12,500 nt of DNA from Hepatocystis sp. ex Piliocolobus tephrosceles (Eukaryota > Apicomplexa > Aconoidasida > Haemosporida > Plasmodiidae): assembly GCA_902459845.2 (NCBI GenBank), contig CABPSV020000528.1, positions 1 to 12,500 on the forward strand, written 5' to 3'. The notes under the pieces are model-generated. The model was not told where the DNA came from and did no database searches. It saw only the letters and a list, made by a program, of their open reading frames with translations. Positions 9,656-12,500 of the stretch are shown one piece after another; position 1 is the first letter of the stretch; each line of letters starts with the position of its first letter. Made by a program: the position numbers and the translations under genes.

Positions 9656-10517
9656 AAATATATATAATGAAATGTTTTAGTAACCATTAGGATGCCACAT
9701 TTCTTGGGTAAATTTCATTTGTGGTGGCTGATTCGGAAAGTCAGAAGGAAATGTAAGAGTTGCATTATATATACCTCCTGTTAGAAAAAAAAAAAAATAA
9801 AATAAAATATATAGGTACAATTTTTTAACTGTTATATAAAAAGTTACGTATATTTATAAATCTGTGTTAATATTTATACGTGTGAAGAAAAAGAAAAAAG
9901 AAAAGGATGAAACACAAAAGACACTTAGGTGAAATGAAAAAAAATGATACTATTTTAAATATTACATGTATAGTACTTAAAAATGATTATTTATTTATTG
10001 ATTTAATGTTTTTTTTTTTTTTTTACCTTCATATAAAGTATTTTTAGGCCCTTCGAAACAAACATTCCATTCAAAAAAATTGGAATCGTCAACTAAACCA
10101 ACAGAAAAACCGGCATTGTGATCTCTTGTGAGTTCTGTTATAAAATGTTGTATAAGTAAATATATATATATATATATATATATTGTACATAAGAACAAGC
10201 ATGTGGTCAATATATATATACATTTATATTATATACGACCGTGTGCATTTTATTTTCATTATATTATACGAACATATTATTTTGCTTATTAGATGTAATA
10301 TATTATTTATTTATTTATTTTTTTCTATACAAATATTAACAACGAAATAGTTCTATTTGCGTTTACATATGTAAGTAGGTACGTGAATGTGTATATATAT
10401 TTATGAATAAACATGTACATATACATATATATATATATATATTATATAAGAGAAAACTAAAATAACTAAATTACCTATAAATTGTTTTTTTAGAAGTTCT
10501 TTAGCTATGTTTGACAT
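8829..10517 (-). CDS. Ubiquitin-conjugating enzyme E2, UBE2G/Ubc7 class (six exons)
   Basis: Exons on -: 10517-10475, 10134-10027, 9777-9685, 9483-9439, 9237-9101, 8894-8829 (492 bases, 163 aa). All junctions are GT..AG; introns 1-4 are phase 1, intron 5 phase 0. ATG at 10517-10515; TAA at 8831-8829. In order: helix 1 ([20 protein letters not shown]); [42 protein letters not shown] (78-81, with the HPN triad); [11 protein letters not shown] with catalytic Cys89; the acidic-loop insertion ending [25 protein letters not shown]. The insertion after the Cys and EKPEERW fit UBE2G1 best from memory. It accepts ubiquitin from E1 as a thioester and passes it on with an E3. UBE2G-type enzymes build Lys48 chains, UBE2G2 in ER-associated degradation. 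The C-terminus lacks the Trp that usually follows NVDAA. The last exon is the least certain (22 codons), but its [11 protein letters not shown] matches the family's final helix. Confidence 0.9.
8939..9014. repeat. 20-bp tandem minisatellite, 3.8 copies, inside E2 intron 5
   Basis: Units at 8939, 8959, 8979 and 8999 follow CATATTTATATATACACTCA with one to a few changes each. The array lies wholly within the 206-base intron 5 (9100-8895), 45 bases from the acceptor side of the last exon. Confidence 0.88.
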
Positions 10518-11098
10518 TTTTTTTTTTTCTTAAATTACGAATTAAATTATGAACGAAATAAAAGAAAATGAAATAAATCAAATTAAACTAACAACAACAA
10601 AAAAAAAAAAAAAAAAAAAAAAAAAAACACACTGTTGATATTTCTAACGTAAATATCCTTATATCACAAACTACAAAATTTATACAAATTATTACTATCC
10701 TAAAATGTTTATGTAAACTCGTAAATTTTCCTGATAATTAAATTTTTTGATTTACAATTATTTTTATATGTATGATATATACGACTTTACAATGATGTTT
10801 ATATATATATATATATATATATATGTGCATATGAGCAAGTATGTGAATATTTTAGATTTTTTAAAAAAAATATATAAGTATTTTATAAAATATTTATATA
10901 AAATTAAATCAGTGTCCACTTTTTATTTCCTTTCTCTTGGCATTTTTATATATATTCCTTAACTTAAAAATAGTTTGCATCAATTATTTATGTATATATA
11001 CTATCTATTATACATAAATTAATATATATTATACATACAGTGTTCTGTATTTTTTTATAATTTTTTTACATTTTTATACACTTTTATTATCTCTTTTG

Positions 11099-11136
<38 letters not shown>

Positions 11137-11286
11137 AGTAATATTATTTGTGTCATTTATGATGTAGTACTTTTTTTTTCTATTTTTTTTTTTTTTCAAT
11201 ATTTTATTATAAAAAAAAAGAAAAAAAAAACAAGAATATAATAATGATATGTTTTTTAGTTTTTATACTCTTTAATTCATCTTTTA

Positions 11287-11300
11287 CCAAACATGTTTGG
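11287..11300. other. Perfect 14-bp palindrome CCAAACATGTTTGG
   Basis: The two 7-base arms are exact reverse complements with no spacer. A dimeric DNA-binding protein could recognise such a site, but nothing in the sequence names one. Confidence 0.3.
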
Positions 11301-11321
11301 ATGAGCTTTTTAGTATATTAT

Positions 11322-11369
<48 letters not shown>

Positions 11370-11487
11370 TTCACCTTTGTCATTTTAATTATGCATCATT
11401 CACGCATTTATTAAAAAGCGTTAACCGTATATCTATAATCTTAAGACTAACTAGAAAAAAAAAAAAATAAATAAAATAAAAAATAAA

Positions 11488-11526
11488 CATAATAATTAAG
11501 CATAATAATTAAACATAATAATAAAA
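11488..11526. repeat. 13-bp tandem repeat, 3 copies
   Basis: CATAATAATTAAG, CATAATAATTAAA and CATAATAATAAAA stand head to tail at 11488, 11501 and 11514. Confidence 0.85.
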
Positions 11527-11604
11527 AACGTTGATATTTCTAACAATATAACTTGTTATATTTATCCTTATTACTTTTCTGGTTAGAAGAAACTTTATTA
11601 TTTC

Positions 11605-11634
11605 ATTTTAACGCTCATTATTTTAACACTCATT
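11605..11634. repeat. 15-bp tandem duplication
   Basis: ATTTTAACGCTCATT (11605-11619) is followed directly by ATTTTAACACTCATT (11620-11634), with one difference. Confidence 0.8.
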
Positions 11635-11652
11635 ACGATATAGTAATAAACA

Positions 11653-11862
11653 TCATAAAAATTTTGTAAATTTGTAAATTTTGTAATTTTGTAATTTTGT
11701 AATTTCGTAATTTTGTATTTTTTTTTTGTTTTTTTTATTATTCTTAGTAAAATGCTCATCAAACAATTTGGTTAATTTATAAAGGTTTTTTCTTTTTATT
11801 TTAATATTACAAAACTTGTAGAAGTTTTTATTACAACATGAGAATAAGTAAACATGTACATA
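11653..11862 (-). other. Start-less open frame of 69 codons, doubtful
   Basis: On - the frame runs from 11862 to TGA at 11655-11653 with no Met. Its middle (KRKNLYKLTKLFDEHFTKNN) is more protein-like than homopolymer translation, while the last third is translation of the 8-bp repeat. It could be an alternative last exon of the right-edge gene, reached from a GTAATT donor at 11945 and an AAG acceptor near 11820, since the phase fits. Chance is equally possible. No family recognised. Confidence 0.15.
11660..11720. repeat. 8-bp GTAATTTT-type tandem repeat, about 6-7 imperfect copies
   Basis: Units such as GTAAATTT, GTAATTTT and GTAATTTC repeat with a period of 7-9 bases between 11660 and 11720. 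It overlaps the 3' end of a start-less minus-strand frame. Confidence 0.75.
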
Positions 11863-11915
11863 TTAATACTAATGTTATTTATATTCAACATATTTTAGCT
11901 TTTTTCTTAAATAAC

Positions 11916-11972
11916 TTAATTTTTGTTCTTTAAAAAATTAATTACAAGTTTATCTGAACTTAATACTGTACC

Positions 11973-12003
<31 letters not shown>

Positions 12004-12397
12004 TGTTAAATAGTAACACGAATAAATGTTAAAATTAGATATGGTGAATATAATAATCATGAAAAAAAAAACATTGATATATTTTATTCACACAATGAAA
12101 CGAAATTAAATGGTATAAGCATGGTATGAAAAAAAAAAATAGGTAAATAGAACGATAGATATATGTGTTAAGTAATAAAAAAAACGTAAAAAATTAAAAG
12201 TAAAGTACATAAAAAGACGTTCAAAAAAAGTGAAAAACACATAAATAAGATAGATAAAAATAAAAAAAAAAAACAAATAAAAGAAACATTTAAAAAAAGT
12301 CCTAACATCTATAAAAGTAATCAGGATCACATGTGTTAACGCTCTCATGTATAAATTGTCCAATTGTTAGTAAAGAAGTTTTTTTTTTTTTATGTTT
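11916..12397 (-). CDS. Candidate last two exons of a minus-strand gene entering from the right edge (partial, unknown product)
   Basis: Exon 12397-12307 reads KHKKKKTSLLTIGQFIHES then VNTCDPDYFYR; donor GTTAGG at 12306. Exon 11965-11916 follows a long pyrimidine tract ending GGTACAG and reads LSSDKLVINFLKNKN, then TAA (11918-11916). Joining them makes a Leu codon across the junction (T|TA, phase 1) and an uninterrupted 46-residue C-terminus; the intron would be 341 bases, like others here. The 5' boundary uses GTGTAG at 12403-12398 as acceptor and is less certain. The first exon is visibly richer in G+C than its surroundings, with balanced codons and non-repetitive residues, typical of coding DNA here. 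I recognise no family. The donor is not a strong consensus. Upstream exons must lie beyond 12500. Confidence 0.4.
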
Positions 12398-12410
12398 CTA
12401 CACTTTATCG

Positions 12411-12446
<36 letters not shown>

Positions 12447-12500
12447 ATAAGTTAAAAACGACGCATTACAAATTAAAAAAAACATAGTATCATTTTACTT

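Larger units (their letters stand above)
10518..11915. promoter_or_regulatory. Intergenic region upstream of the E2 gene
   Basis: About 1.4 kb between the E2 start and the candidate terminal exon of the right-edge gene. It should contain the E2 promoter and the 3' UTR of that gene. It holds poly(dA/dT) tracts (10598-10627, 11107-11135, 11328-11361), (TA)n at about 10800-10823, and several small tandem repeats listed separately. No protein motif is recognisable. Open frames without a start or a family signature exist on - at 11862-11653 and around 11310-11225; I do not call them genes. Confidence 0.55.

Noticed and set aside
9995..10210. Stand-alone minus-strand protein of 71 residues
   Set aside because: Only its core (10134-10027) is coding, as exon 2 of the E2 gene; the ends are translated intron.
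10747..10962. Plus-strand 71-codon frame
   Set aside because: Ile/Tyr/Phe-rich translation of (TA)n and A/T sequence with no recognisable motif.
12106..12363. Minus-strand 85-codon hydrophobic frame as a membrane protein
   Set aside because: The Phe/Tyr-rich part is translated A-run sequence that I read as intron. The G+C-richer start of the frame is better explained by another frame, the candidate exon 12397-12307.

Overview
The window is nuclear DNA of a malaria parasite (Plasmodium). The reasons are extreme A+T content outside exons, homopolymer T/A tracts up to 48 bases, long (TA)n runs, Asn/Lys-rich low-complexity insertions inside otherwise conserved proteins, short AT-rich introns with GT..AG ends, and a eukaryotic IMP dehydrogenase. 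I cannot fix the species from the sequence alone. No CRISPR array, transposon, phage, tRNA or rRNA is visible.

Layout from left to right. (1) The 3' part of a CRAL-TRIO (Sec14-like) lipid-transfer protein gene on +, cut by the left edge and ending at 1319. (2) A 1.7-kb convergent intergenic stretch with very long T tracts and a roughly 90-bp island of much higher G+C (1569-1658). (3) A complete single-exon IMP dehydrogenase on - (3041-4573). (4) A 1.8-kb divergent intergenic region (4574-6406), the shared 5' region of IMPDH and the next gene, holding poly(dT), (TA)n and a 16-bp minisatellite. (5) A two-exon RNA-binding protein on + (6407-7410 joined to 7680-8412, 578 aa). It has three RRMs and ends in a short motif like the C-terminal Lsm-binding tail of Prp24/SART3. 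(6) A six-exon ubiquitin-conjugating enzyme E2 of the UBE2G/Ubc7 class on - (10517 down to 8829, 163 aa), which I reconstructed exon by exon. (7) About 1.4 kb with no gene I can assign but several small tandem repeats. (8) At the right edge, a plausible pair of terminal exons of a minus-strand gene that begins outside the window (12397-12307 joined to 11965-11916).

The genes look like unrelated housekeeping functions sitting side by side: phospholipid or isoprenoid transfer, guanine nucleotide synthesis, RNA binding (probably U6 snRNP assembly) and ubiquitin transfer. Nothing suggests an operon, a horizontally acquired island or a new system. The most informative results are the joined gene models for the Prp24-like protein and the E2, and the candidate exons at the right edge.
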